Assembly: GCA_021647265.1 (NCBI GenBank)
Contig: JAKIVA010000024.1
Location: 1 to 40,447, forward strand
Length of the DNA stretch: 40,447 bases
DNA from: Lutibacter sp.
GTDB taxonomy: Bacteria > Bacteroidota > Bacteroidia > Flavobacteriales > Flavobacteriaceae
Reading direction: 5' to 3'
Under the pieces are notes generated by a model. It ran no database searches. It was not told the origin of the DNA and saw nothing but the letters and a program-made list of their open reading frames with translations. This document shows, one piece after another, positions 6,983 through 16,431 of the stretch. A program made the translations under genes and the position numbers. The first letter of the stretch is position 1. Every line of letters begins with the position of its first letter.

Positions 6983-9900
6983 ATGTTTTTAATATTTGAC
7001 ACAGAAACCACTGGTTTACCAAAAAAATGGAATGCTCCAATTACCGATACCGATAATTGGCCAAGATGTGTTCAAATTGCGTGGCAACTGCACGACTTGT
7101 ACGGAGAGTTAATTGAACAACAAGATTTTTTAATAATACCTGAAGATTACAATATTCCTTACGATGCTGAACAAATTCACGGTATTTCAACCCAATTAGC
7201 TCAAGAAAAAGGAGAAGATTTAGAAAAGGTTTTATATTTTTTTAATAAAGCACTTTCAAAATCAAAATTCGTAGTTGGTCAAAATGTAACGTTTGATTTA
7301 AACATTATGGGGTGCGAGTTTCACAGAAAAGGAATTCAAACAAACCTAAATCAACTACCTATTTTAGATACCTGTACGGAAAAAACAGCTAGTTTATGTC
7401 AAATTCCTGGCGGTAGGTATGGAAAGTTTAAACTGCCAACCTTAACCGAATTACACCAACACTTATTCAATACTCCTTTTAGTGAAGCCCATAATGCAAC
7501 TGCCGATGTTGAAGCTACCACACGTTGCTTTTTTGAATTAATTAGGCTACGAAATTATACTGTTGAACAACTAGATGTTCCCAATGATTATTTTCAAATA
7601 TTCGACACTAAAAATCCAACAACTATAGCTGTTATTGGTTTAAAACATGTAAACCTCAAAAAAGAAAGTGAAAAATTAAAAAAAATCGCCCTTGAAACGG
7701 AAGCTGAAACCCATGAGAGTTTAAGTGATACCATTAAAGAACTTCAAGATGTTAACTTTTCGCATTTACATTGCCACTCACAATTTTCTGTTTTACAATC
7801 TACATCAAGTGTTAGTAATCTTATAAATTCCGCAATAAAATACAACATGCCTGCGGTAGCCTTAACTGATACTGGAAATATGATGGGTGCCTTTTATTTT
7901 ATTGAAGAAGCATTAAATTCTAACAAAGATAAAATAGCTTATAATAAAAAAATAGAAGATGCTAAAAAAGCACTTCTGGAAATTGACAAAAAAGAAGTCA
8001 GTGAAATTAGTGAAACTAATAAAGAAGAAATAGATTTATCATTTGCTACTAAAGAACCTAAAACATTATTTAAACCTATCTTAGGTTGTGAATTTAATGT
8101 TTGTGAAAATCATACTGATAAAACGCATAAAGACAATGGCTACCAAGTAGTTTTTCTTGCAAAAAATAAAAATGGCTATCATAATTTGGCTAAAATGTCT
8201 TCTTTTTCTCATACTGAGGGATTTTATTATGTTCCAAGAATAGACAGAAATATTATTGAAAAATACAAAGAAGATTTAATTGTCCTCTCAGGAAATTTAC
8301 TCGGTGAAATACCCAATAAGATATTAAATATTGGAGAGAAACAGGCAGAAGAAGCCTTACTTTGGTGGAAAGAACAATTTGGAGATGATTTTTATTTAGA
8401 AGTAATGCGTCATAACCAAGAAGAGGAAAATCATGTAAATAAGACCTTAATACAATTTTCAAAAAAACACCATGTAAAATTAGTTGCAACTAATAATACT
8501 TTTTATACAAACGAAGAAGAAGCTGAAGCCCATGACATTTTATTATGTGTCAAAAATGGAGAAAAAGTAGCAACTCCAAAAGGTAAAGGAAGGGGATATA
8601 GGTATGGATTGCCTAATAATGAATACTACTTTAAAACCCAAGAACAAATGAAAAATTTGTTCGCTAATTTACCAGAAGCCATTTCAAATATTCAAGAAAT
8701 TGTAGATAAAATTGAGATTTATACCTTAAAGCGAGATGTATTACTACCTAAATTTGATATTCCCGAACGCTTTGCCAACCCTCAAGACACTATTGATGGT
8801 GGCGTACGTGGTGAAAATGCCTACTTAAAATATTTAACTTTTGAAGGTGCCAAAAAACGATATGGTGAAAAATTAGACAAAAACATTCAAGAACGATTAG
8901 ATTTCGAACTATCTATTATTGAAATGACAGGTTATCCAGGTTATTTTCTAATTGTTTGGGATTTTATTTTAGAAGCTCGTAAAATGGGTGTTTCTGTAGG
9001 GCCAGGAAGGGGATCCGCTGCTGGTTCTGCCGTTGCCTATTGCTTATGGATTACCAATATTGACCCTATAAAATACAACTTACTTTTTGAGCGTTTCTTA
9101 AATCCTGATCGTGTTTCATTACCCGATATTGATATTGATTTTGATGATGAAGGCAGACAAAAAGTAATTGATTTTGTGATTAACAAATACGGTGCAAGTC
9201 AGGTAGCTCAAATTATTACCTACGGTACTATGGCTGCTAAATCTTCAATAAGAGATACTGCACGTGCACTAGATTTACCTTTATCTGATGCAGATAGAAT
9301 TGCTAAATTAATACCATTGATAAAATTACAACATATTTTTGGTGAAGATGAAAAAAGCAAAGCAAAAGTTAAAAGTTTAAGATCTGAAGAATTTGATAAC
9401 ATTAGTGAATTAAAAACCATTGCTGAAGGTGATAATCTTGAAGCAATAACCATTAAACAGGCCATTGCGCTAGAAGGATCAGTAAGAAATACTGGAACTC
9501 ATGCTTGTGGTGTTATTATTACACCTGAAGAAATAACCAACCTAGTTCCCGTTGCCACTGCCAAAGACAGCAACATGTATGTTACTCAGTTTGACAATAA
9601 TGTAGTTGAAGATGCAGGGTTACTAAAAATGGATTTCTTGGGATTAAAAACCTTAACGCTTATTAAAGATGCTGTAAAAATTATAAAAGCAATTCACGGT
9701 GTAGAATTAATTCCAGATGATTTCCCTTTAGACGACCCTAAAACGTACGAACTATTTCAAAAGGGAGAAACAGTAGGCGTTTTTCAATATGAATCTCCCG
9801 GTATGCAAAAGCATATGAAAGCCTTAAAACCTACTGAGTTTGCCGATTTAATTGCAATGAATGCACTCTACAGACCAGGACCAATGGAATACATACCATT

Positions 9901-11449
9901 GTTTATTATGCGTAAACACGGTGAGGAAGCCATTGAATATGATTTACCTGAAATGGAAGAGTATTTAAAAGAAACCTACGGTGTTACTGTATATCAAGAG
10001 CAAGTAATGTTACTTTCTCAAAAAATAGCAGGTTTTACCAAAGGTGAAGCTGATAAATTGCGTAAAGCAATGGGGAAAAAGATATTCTCAATGCTTACAG
10101 AGTTAAAGCCTAAGTTTATCAAGGGAGGAAAAGCAAATAACCACCCAGAAGAAATTTTAGAAAAAATTTGGAAAGACTGGGAAGCTTTTGCTGCTTATGC
10201 ATTTAATAAATCTCATTCTACTTGTTATGCATATATCGCCTATCAAACAGCTTATTTAAAAGCACATTACCCTGCTGAATATATGGCTTCTGTGCTATCT
10301 AATAATATGAGTGACATTAAGCAGGTAACCTTTTTCATGGAAGAATGTAAACGTGCTGGAATTCAAGTCCTTGGACCAGACATTAACGAATCGTATCTAA
10401 AATTTGCCGTAAACAAAGAAGGTGCTATTCGGTTTGGAATGGGAGCCATAAAAGGTGTTGGAGCATCTGCTGTTGAAGCTATTGTAAAAGAGCGTAAAAA
10501 AAATGGGCCTTATACTTCTATTTTCGATATAACCAAACGTGTCGATTTACGAGCTGCAAATAAGAGAGCAATTGATGGTTTGGTAATGGCAGGTGCCCTA
10601 GATTCTTTTAAAAATGTGCATCGTGCTCAATACTATCAATTAGATGAAAAAGGTGTTACTTTTATTGAAAGAGCCATTCGATTTGGAAATAAATATCAAG
10701 AAAATAAAAACTCAGCACAAATATCTATGTTTGGCGAAGCTTCAGAAATTCAATTTTCAGAACCTGAAATACCCGCTGCTGAAAAATGGGGAATGATGGA
10801 AGAATTATCGAAAGAAAAAGAAATGGTTGGTATTTATATTTCCGGACATCCATTAGATGATTTTAAAAATGAAGTGAAATTTTTTAGCAATACATCTGTA
10901 TCCGTTTTTAAAGAAGACCTATCTAAATACGTAGGTGCTAATTTCACTTTTTCTGGAATTTTATCAAATGTTCAACACAAAACTTCTCAAAATGGCAATA
11001 AATGGGCTTCTTTTGTTGTTGTAGATTATAACGATAGCCATGAATTTAGAATTTTTAAAGAAAGTTATTTAAAATTCAGGCCTTTTCTGATTGAAAATGA
11101 ATTTCGTCAAATTAAAGTAAATATTAGTCCGGGCTGGATTAACAAAGAAGGTAAAAAAAGTGATCCAAGAATAAATTTTTTAGATATTCAAATTTTACAA
11201 GATGTATTAGAAAAACAATCTAAAAAAATAACCCTTCAATTAGATATAAATAAAATAAATGAAGAATCAATTCAGAAACTAAACAAACTCCTAAAAGAAA
11301 ATGAGGGATCGGTTCCCTTAGATTTTTTAGTTTATGATTTAACTGAAAAAATGAAATTAAATTTACACAGTAGGTCTACCAAGGTAAAAGTAGATAATGA
11401 GTTTTTAAAAATGTTAGAGCATGAAGAAATACGTTTTAAACTCAATTAA
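6983..11449 (+). CDS. dnaE: DNA polymerase III alpha subunit fused to a 3'-5' exonuclease
   Basis: 1488 residues. Residues 1-190 are a DEDDh proofreading exonuclease with all five residues visible: Asp6 and Glu8 (FDTETTG), Asp105 (NVTFDL), His170 and Asp175 (HNATADVEA). A PHP domain starts near 258 (HLHCH, His261/263/265). The polymerase palm and fingers include GPGRGSAAGSAVAYCLWITN and the catalytic aspartates Asp715 and Asp717 (PDIDIDFDDEGR) and Asp884 (KMDFLGLKT). A helix-hairpin-helix region lies near 1160-1200, and an OB-fold with QISMF at about 1246 is a likely sliding-clamp binding motif. The exonuclease fusion is typical of Flavobacteriia and replaces a separate epsilon subunit in this polypeptide. 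It is the replicative polymerase. It is divergent from rpsP and is followed closely by plus-strand envelope genes. Confidence 0.97.
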   Translation: MFLIFDTETTGLPKKWNAPITDTDNWPRCVQIAWQLHDLYGELIEQQDFLIIPEDYNIPYDAEQIHGISTQLAQEKGEDLEKVLYFFNKALSKSKFVVGQNVTFDLNIMGCEFHRKGIQTNLNQLPILDTCTEKTASLCQIPGGRYGKFKLPTLTELHQHLFNTPFSEAHNATADVEATTRCFFELIRLRNYTVEQLDVPNDYFQIFDTKNPTTIAVIGLKHVNLKKESEKLKKIALETEAETHESLSDTIKELQDVNFSHLHCHSQFSVLQSTSSVSNLINSAIKYNMPAVALTDTGNMMGAFYFIEEALNSNKDKIAYNKKIEDAKKALLEIDKKEVSEISETNKEEIDLSFATKEPKTLFKPILGCEFNVCENHTDKTHKDNGYQVVFLAKNKNGYHNLAKMSSFSHTEGFYYVPRIDRNIIEKYKEDLIVLSGNLLGEIPNKILNIGEKQAEEALLWWKEQFGDDFYLEVMRHNQEEENHVNKTLIQFSKKHHVKLVATNNTFYTNEEEAEAHDILLCVKNGEKVATPKGKGRGYRYGLPNNEYYFKTQEQMKNLFANLPEAISNIQEIVDKIEIYTLKRDVLLPKFDIPERFANPQDTIDGGVRGENAYLKYLTFEGAKKRYGEKLDKNIQERLDFELSIIEMTGYPGYFLIVWDFILEARKMGVSVGPGRGSAAGSAVAYCLWITNIDPIKYNLLFERFLNPDRVSLPDIDIDFDDEGRQKVIDFVINKYGASQVAQIITYGTMAAKSSIRDTARALDLPLSDADRIAKLIPLIKLQHIFGEDEKSKAKVKSLRSEEFDNISELKTIAEGDNLEAITIKQAIALEGSVRNTGTHACGVIITPEEITNLVPVATAKDSNMYVTQFDNNVVEDAGLLKMDFLGLKTLTLIKDAVKIIKAIHGVELIPDDFPLDDPKTYELFQKGETVGVFQYESPGMQKHMKALKPTEFADLIAMNALYRPGPMEYIPLFIMRKHGEEAIEYDLPEMEEYLKETYGVTVYQEQVMLLSQKIAGFTKGEADKLRKAMGKKIFSMLTELKPKFIKGGKANNHPEEILEKIWKDWEAFAAYAFNKSHSTCYAYIAYQTAYLKAHYPAEYMASVLSNNMSDIKQVTFFMEECKRAGIQVLGPDINESYLKFAVNKEGAIRFGMGAIKGVGASAVEAIVKERKKNGPYTSIFDITKRVDLRAANKRAIDGLVMAGALDSFKNVHRAQYYQLDEKGVTFIERAIRFGNKYQENKNSAQISMFGEASEIQFSEPEIPAAEKWGMMEELSKEKEMVGIYISGHPLDDFKNEVKFFSNTSVSVFKEDLSKYVGANFTFSGILSNVQHKTSQNGNKWASFVVVDYNDSHEFRIFKESYLKFRPFLIENEFRQIKVNISPGWINKEGKKSDPRINFLDIQILQDVLEKQSKKITLQLDINKINEESIQKLNKLLKENEGSVPLDFLVYDLTEKMKLNLHSRSTKVKVDNEFLKMLEHEEIRFKLN

Positions 11450-11462
11450 AAATAAATTGTTT

Positions 11463-12563
11463 ATGAGAAAAATACTAGTTGTAATTTTATTTTTTAATAT
11501 CGCTATTTGTTTCAGCCAATCAACATCTTCTTACATTCAAACTGATTATTTGTATGGAAACATTATTGCTCACAATCCTGATGCGTATGCTTTTCTACAA
11601 GGACACCCAACAGGTGTTTTTATAAGTTTTAACAAAAGGTCTTTTGGAGAAGAAGCTTGGCAAGAACGTTATAATTACCCTGATTTTGGGTATTCTATTG
11701 GATATCAAGATTACCATTCAGAAATTTTAGGAAAATTGTATTCCATTTATGGGCATTATAATTTCTATTTTTTCAATAGAGAAGCAAAAAATCAACTAAT
11801 TTTTAGAGCGGGAATTGGCTTGGCATACAACACAAATCCATATGATAAAGAAACTAACAATAAAAATACCGCTTTTGGAAGTTCCTTAAATTCAAGTACC
11901 TATTTCAAATTGTATTTTCAAAGAGAACATTTATTGAGTAATTTGGGTGTGAATGCCGGACTAACTTTTGTTCATGCCTCAAATTCAAATATTAAATCTC
12001 CTAATTCAGGTGTTAATATTTGGGCATTTGCTTTAGGACTAAATTACGATTTAACTCCTGAAGAACAACCTATAAATTATATACCTTCTACAGAAAGTAA
12101 GTATTTTAAAGAGCCTATTAAATTTAATTTTGCCATTAGAGGTGGTGTTAATGAAGCTGAAATAATTGGTAGCGGCGTTAAACCTTTTTATGTAGTATCT
12201 GCTTACGCTGATAAACGATTGAATAGAAAATCTGCTATCCAATTTGGTGCTGAAATATATATTTCACCTATTCTGAAGGAGTATTACAATTTAAACTTAA
12301 CCATACCACATACCAACCTAAAAGAAACAACTAGTTTTTCAAGAATTGGTGTTTTTATTGGTCATGAATTATTTATTAATAAAATTTCTATAGAATCACA
12401 ATTAGGGTATTATGTGAAATATCCTTTTGAATATTACGGAAGAATTTATGAAACATTAGGTTTGAAAAGGTATTTTAACCAAAAATGGTTTGCCTCTGTT
12501 AGGCTGAAAGCACATGCTGCAAATGCTGAAACTGTTGAATTTGGTGTAGGTATTAGGTTATAA
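11463..12563 (+). CDS. PagL-like lipid A deacylase / acyloxyacyl hydrolase family outer-membrane protein (copy 1)
   Basis: 366 residues from ATG 11463. An upstream in-frame ATG at 11421 lies inside dnaE and would place a charged segment before the signal peptide, so I chose MRKILVVILFFNIAICFSQ, a clean signal peptide. The body is beta-barrel-like with alternating aromatic strands. His171-Ala-Ser173-Asn (FVHASNSNI, then KSPNSGVN) matches the PagL H-x-S-N active-site motif (His126/Ser128 in Pseudomonas PagL). The residue at the spacing of PagL Glu140 is Asn185, so the third triad member is not evident. The protein is much longer than PagL (about 150 residues) and appears to contain a second barrel-like half. 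It could trim acyl chains from lipid A in the outer membrane. Copy 2 follows 9 bases downstream. Confidence 0.75.
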   Translation: MRKILVVILFFNIAICFSQSTSSYIQTDYLYGNIIAHNPDAYAFLQGHPTGVFISFNKRSFGEEAWQERYNYPDFGYSIGYQDYHSEILGKLYSIYGHYNFYFFNREAKNQLIFRAGIGLAYNTNPYDKETNNKNTAFGSSLNSSTYFKLYFQREHLLSNLGVNAGLTFVHASNSNIKSPNSGVNIWAFALGLNYDLTPEEQPINYIPSTESKYFKEPIKFNFAIRGGVNEAEIIGSGVKPFYVVSAYADKRLNRKSAIQFGAEIYISPILKEYYNLNLTIPHTNLKETTSFSRIGVFIGHELFINKISIESQLGYYVKYPFEYYGRIYETLGLKRYFNQKWFASVRLKAHAANAETVEFGVGIRL

Positions 12564-12572
12564 GTTATATTT

Positions 12573-13676
12573 ATGAAAAATTACGCCCTCCTTTTTTTTA
12601 TATTTCTTTACAGTATTTTGAGTTTTTCTCAAAATTTTATCAATAGTAATTCTTATTTACAAACAGATTTTTTTTATGGTAAACTTATTGAACACGATAA
12701 AAAATTAAAGAATGCTATACAAAATAATCCTTATGGTTTTATGTTAAGTTTTAATACTAAAAACACTGAAAGTTCAACATTTAATACTCGCTATAATTAT
12801 CCTGAAAGAGGCTATACTTTTTTGTATGAAAATTTTAATTCAACAGTTCTAGGTGAGGCCTATGGAGCTTATAGGCATTATACCTATAATTTAACTCCAA
12901 AAAAAGATCATCAACTAAACTTTACAACTGCTTTTGGTTTGGCTTACACAACAAAACCTTACAACTACATTAATAACCCTCAAAATGTTGCTTTTGGTTC
13001 AAAATTGTTAGTGTCTGCTTATATAAAATTACAGTACTTTAAATTCATTACCAATAGTAATTTTGAGTTTCATACCGGTTTGAGCTTGATACATTTTTCA
13101 AATATTAGTTTTAAAAGTCCTAATTTGGGTATAAACACCGTTGCCTTCAACTTAGGAGTAAATTACAAACTAAAAACACTTAAAATTCCTGTTTCAAAAA
13201 ATCTCAACTCCAACAATAAAATGGCTTCTGTTGTACATTATAACTTAATTTTAAGAGGTGGCTATAATGAATCTTTGGAAATAAATAGTGGTTTGTTTCC
13301 TTTTTACACTGTTACTTTTTATGCCAGTAAAAACATAAACAGTTATTCAACAATTACAACTGGTATTGATTTTTTTGATGCAACATTCTTAAAAAATTAT
13401 ATTAAAGACATCAACCAAAACGAAGGTAAAACATATAATGAAAATAATTATAGAAGAGCTGGAATTTTTATTGGACATGAACTAATTCAAAATAATTTTG
13501 CTTTTATTTCACAAATCGGATATACTTTTTATTACCCTTTTCCATACGTAAGTAGGGTTTATGAACGTTTTGGGTTTAAATACAACATCAGTAAACATTT
13601 CTTTTCTGAAATTACAATGAAAGTTAATCTCTTTAGAGCAGAGGCTCTTGAATTTGGTATTGGATATAAATTTTAA
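12573..13676 (+). CDS. PagL-like lipid A deacylase / acyloxyacyl hydrolase family outer-membrane protein (copy 2)
   Basis: 367 residues with signal peptide MKNYALLFFIFLYSILSFSQ. It is collinear with the preceding gene: SYLQTDFFYGKLIEHD, TRYNYPERGYTFLYENFNS, AFGLAYTTKPYN, IHFSNISFKSPNLGIN, LILRGGYNE, RRAGIFIGHELI and ALEFGIGYKF all have matching segments in copy 1. The H-x-S-N motif is His174-Phe-Ser176-Asn. As in copy 1, Asn (188) occupies the PagL Glu140 spacing. The pair is an old tandem duplication with extensive divergence outside the motifs. It is probably an outer-membrane enzyme acting on lipid A; the different residue between His and Ser (Phe versus Ala) hints at different substrate preference. 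Confidence 0.72.
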   Translation: MKNYALLFFIFLYSILSFSQNFINSNSYLQTDFFYGKLIEHDKKLKNAIQNNPYGFMLSFNTKNTESSTFNTRYNYPERGYTFLYENFNSTVLGEAYGAYRHYTYNLTPKKDHQLNFTTAFGLAYTTKPYNYINNPQNVAFGSKLLVSAYIKLQYFKFITNSNFEFHTGLSLIHFSNISFKSPNLGINTVAFNLGVNYKLKTLKIPVSKNLNSNNKMASVVHYNLILRGGYNESLEINSGLFPFYTVTFYASKNINSYSTITTGIDFFDATFLKNYIKDINQNEGKTYNENNYRRAGIFIGHELIQNNFAFISQIGYTFYYPFPYVSRVYERFGFKYNISKHFFSEITMKVNLFRAEALEFGIGYKF

Positions 13677-13684
13677 ATTAAATA

Positions 13685-14428
13685 ATGAAAAAATTAGCAT
13701 ACATAAGTTGTTTTATTTTACTAATAAGCTGTAACAATGAAAATGTAAGTAATTGTTTGCAAACCGCTGGTGAAATTATACAACAGGAAATTACGGTTGA
13801 TACTTTTAATAAAATTTTAGTCAATAAAAGAGTTGAATTAATTATTACAGACGGCCCTGTTCAAAAGGTTGTTATTGAGACTGGTAAAAATTTATTGCCT
13901 GATATTGAAGTTAAAGTAGAAAATGAACAGTTAATTTTAACAAACAACAATACCTGTAATATTTTTAGAGATTACGGCTTAACAAAAATACACGTAACTT
14001 CTCCAAACATTAACACCATTAGAAATGCTTCTGAACAACGTGTTATTTCGAATGGAACACTTACCTACCCTTTGTTATACCTCCGCTCTTCCGGAGAAAA
14101 AAAGAAATTTCTAGCCACTGGAGACTGGCATTTAACTATTGAAAACGAAAAAGTTATTATTTGGGGTAATGGTGTTGCTAACTTCTATATAAACGGTAGT
14201 TCAAACAACTTAGATATAGGTTTTACCGATGGAGATACTCGCTTTGAAGGTAAAAATTTTATAGTACAAAATATTGATGTAAAAAATGTAAGCTCCAATG
14301 ATATTATCATTTTTCCTGTAGAGAGTTTAACTGGTAGCATACACTCTGTTGGAAATGTAATATCGTACAACAGACCTCCAATAGTTGATGTAGAAATTTT
14401 AAGCGAAGGGGAACTCATTTTTAAGTAG
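13685..14428 (+). CDS. DUF2807 (GIN-domain) lipoprotein
   Basis: 247 residues. The lipoprotein signal is MKKLAYISCFILLISC with lipidation at Cys16. The body is the repetitive beta-helix-like pattern of DUF2807 head-domain proteins: FNKILVNKRVELIITDGPVQKVVIETG, VKVENEQLILTNNN, LTKIHVTSPNINTIRNAS, then short Gly/Ser/Asn-turn strands. Such proteins are widespread surface or periplasmic lipoproteins in Bacteroidetes without an established role. It starts 9 bases after the second PagL-like gene, consistent with one envelope operon. Its 3' end overlaps the end of gldA, on the opposite strand, by 8 bases. Confidence 0.82.
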   Translation: MKKLAYISCFILLISCNNENVSNCLQTAGEIIQQEITVDTFNKILVNKRVELIITDGPVQKVVIETGKNLLPDIEVKVENEQLILTNNNTCNIFRDYGLTKIHVTSPNINTIRNASEQRVISNGTLTYPLLYLRSSGEKKKFLATGDWHLTIENEKVIIWGNGVANFYINGSSNNLDIGFTDGDTRFEGKNFIVQNIDVKNVSSNDIIIFPVESLTGSIHSVGNVISYNRPPIVDVEILSEGELIFK

Positions 14429-15314
14429 TTAAAGCTCTAAATAAACTTTCTAAATTTTGATTTTTAGTTGTTAAACTTAGTATTTTAAGTCCGTTTTCAT
14501 GTGCAAAATCAAAAACTTTAGAACGCATATCCTTTTCAGTATCAAAAGTTAAAATCCAGCTCGTATGAATACTATTATCTGCTGATTTTAAATGAGGAAT
14601 AGCCATTACAAATTGTTTTTCAACTTTAAAATCAAATTCAACTTCTATAACCTGTTCCTGATTTTTTTTCAACTCTTTCAAATTCTTGTCTGCCACTATT
14701 TTGCCTTTGTTTATTAAAACTACACGATTGCATATAGCCTCAACTTCTTGCATTATATGTGTTGAAAACAGTACCGTTTTTTCTTTTCCCATCTCTTTTA
14801 TTAGATTCCTAATTTCAACTAGTTGATTGGGATCTAAACCTGTAGTAGGTTCATCTAAAATTAACACTTCAGGATTGTGCAATAAAGCGGCTGCCAAACC
14901 AACTCTTTGGCGATATCCTTTAGAAAGCTGACTTATTTTTTTATGTGCCTCTGATGTTAAACCAACTTTAGAAATTATTTTTTCAACCTCTTTGTTGTTT
15001 ATATTATAAATTGAAGCATTGAATTGTAAGTATTCTTTAACATACATTTCCAAATAAAGCGGATTGTGCTCAGGTAAATAACCAATTTTTTTTTGTGCTT
15101 CTATTTTTTGAGTCACAATATCAAAACCACTAACCAAAACCGTACCTTTTGAAGCATTTATAGAGCCTGTAATAATTTTCATTAATGTAGATTTACCCGC
15201 ACCATTTGGCCCTAAAAACCCTACAACCTCTCCTTTCTTGATTGTAATATTTATAGCATTCAATGCTTTTTGCTCATCATATAATTTAGTTACATTTTTT
15301 ACTTCAATAGACAT
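14421..15314 (-). CDS. gldA: Gliding-motility ABC transporter ATPase GldA
   Basis: 297 residues. The ATP-binding cassette has Walker A GPNGAGKST (near 35-43), Q-loop region IGYLPEHNPLY, signature LSKGYRQRVGLA, Walker B VLILDEPTTGLD and H-loop FSTHIMQEVEAI. The C-terminal 70 residues (EVEFDFKVEKQF and onward) are the extra domain found in GldA/NatA-type ATPases. In Flavobacterium johnsoniae GldA works with the membrane proteins GldF and GldG; neither is adjacent here, which agrees with gldA being separately located in that species. An alternative is a generic NatA-like ATPase, but length and sequence fit GldA well. Confidence 0.85.
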   Translation of the reverse strand: MSIEVKNVTKLYDEQKALNAINITIKKGEVVGFLGPNGAGKSTLMKIITGSINASKGTVLVSGFDIVTQKIEAQKKIGYLPEHNPLYLEMYVKEYLQFNASIYNINNKEVEKIISKVGLTSEAHKKISQLSKGYRQRVGLAAALLHNPEVLILDEPTTGLDPNQLVEIRNLIKEMGKEKTVLFSTHIMQEVEAICNRVVLINKGKIVADKNLKELKKNQEQVIEVEFDFKVEKQFVMAIPHLKSADNSIHTSWILTFDTEKDMRSKVFDFAHENGLKILSLTTKNQNLESLFRALTT

Positions 15315-15485
15315 TTAATACTGGTTTTACTATAAAATAAGACATCTAATTTTTTTTCTGTTTTTCAATTTATTTATAGCACATTATATAATTAAATTGG
15401 TGTCACAAAAATACATTTTAATTATAACTTATATTATAACGTTGTATCCTAAATTTATTTTTTAGACCTTTGTTAAAAATAATTA

Positions 15486-15644
15486 ATGGGTTGCTTAAGA
15501 GTCTTATTTTGTGTTATTTTCCCTCCGTTAGCCGTGATTGATAAAGGTTGTGGATCTATTATAATCGTATTTATCTTGACATGTTTAGGTTGGATACCTG
15601 GCGTTATTGCAGCTTTAATTATTAACAACAATCCCAATAACTAA
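15486..15644 (+). CDS. YqaE/Pmp3-family small membrane protein
   Basis: 52 residues. It begins MGCLRVLFCVIFPPLAVIDKG and ends in a second hydrophobic helix with TCLGWIPGVIAALIINNN. The FPPLAV and LGWIPGVIAAL signatures are those of the Pmp3/UPF0057 family: two-helix membrane proteolipids that in yeast and plants affect membrane potential and salt tolerance. The stop codon overlaps the lipB start (TAATG), so translation of the two is probably coupled. The role in bacteria is not well defined. Confidence 0.85.
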   Translation: MGCLRVLFCVIFPPLAVIDKGCGSIIIVFILTCLGWIPGVIAALIINNNPNN

Positions 15645-16342
15645 TGCAAGAAATTAAATTATTGGATTTAGGTTTAAATGATTACAAAGAAACTTGGGAT
15701 TATCAAGAAAGTCTTTTTCAAAGTACCATTCAATTAAAAATTGAAAATCGAAAAAACAATACCAACCACAAAACACCTAATTATTTTCTATTTGTAGAAC
15801 ACCCTCACGTATACACATTGGGAAAAAGTGGTGATATTAATAATTTATTACTCACCGAAACACAATTAGCCGAAAAGGGTGTTTCTTTTTATAAAAGCAA
15901 TCGCGGAGGCGACATAACATACCACGGTCCAGGTCAAATTATTGGATATCCTATTTTAGACTTGGATAATTTTTTTACTGATATTCATAAATATTTACGA
16001 TTTTTAGAAGAAGTTATTATAAAAACGTTGGCTGAATATGGTTTAAAAGGCGAACGCAGTAAAGGCGAAACTGGTGTTTGGCTAGGAGTTGGAACTCCGT
16101 TTGCTCGAAAAATTTGTGCCATGGGAGTTAGAACTAGCCGTTGGGTTACTATGCACGGATTTGCTTTAAACGTAACTACAGATTTAGGCTATTTTGACCA
16201 TATTATTCCATGTGGAATTAAAGGTAAAGCTGTAACTTCTTTAGAAGTTGAATTGAACAAAAAAATACCTTTTGAAGAAATAAAAACTAAAATTTTAAAG
16301 CATTTTTCTAATTTATTTGAAGCTGAGTTTAAGTATGAGTGA
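15644..16342 (+). CDS. lipB: Octanoyltransferase LipB
   Basis: 232 residues. LipB moves the octanoyl group from acyl carrier protein to lipoyl domains of 2-oxoacid dehydrogenases and the glycine cleavage H protein. Motifs seen are FVEHPHVYTLGKSG, NRGGDITYHGPGQIIGYPIL, KICAMGVRTSRWVTMHGFALNV and HIIPCGIKGKAVTSL. The catalytic pair is Lys156 and Cys190; their 34-residue spacing equals that of Lys142/Cys176 in the Mycobacterium enzyme. The start codon overlaps the stop of the Pmp3-type gene. No lipA is nearby. Confidence 0.96.
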   Translation: MQEIKLLDLGLNDYKETWDYQESLFQSTIQLKIENRKNNTNHKTPNYFLFVEHPHVYTLGKSGDINNLLLTETQLAEKGVSFYKSNRGGDITYHGPGQIIGYPILDLDNFFTDIHKYLRFLEEVIIKTLAEYGLKGERSKGETGVWLGVGTPFARKICAMGVRTSRWVTMHGFALNVTTDLGYFDHIIPCGIKGKAVTSLEVELNKKIPFEEIKTKILKHFSNLFEAEFKYE

Positions 16343-16397
16343 TGAGTTTTTAGTAAAAATATAACTCTCAACTAAAATTTTAACCTTTGTGAATTTC

Positions 16398-16425
16398 ACT
16401 TTTTACTTTTTACTTTTTACTTTAG
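16398..16425. repeat. Heptamer tandem array ACTTTTT
   Basis: Three exact ACTTTTT units plus a degenerate fourth lie in the spacer, 7 bases beyond the stop of the nucleoid-associated protein gene. In that gene's RNA sense it reads AAAAAGT repeats. A related array occurs after rsgA at 31911-31946 in the same position relative to the gene end. Confidence 0.6.
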
Positions 16426-16431
16426 ACTAAC

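Noticed and set aside
11421..11462. Upstream in-frame start for the first PagL-like gene
   Set aside because: It lies inside dnaE and would place 14 mostly polar residues before a clean signal peptide; ATG 11463 is preferred.
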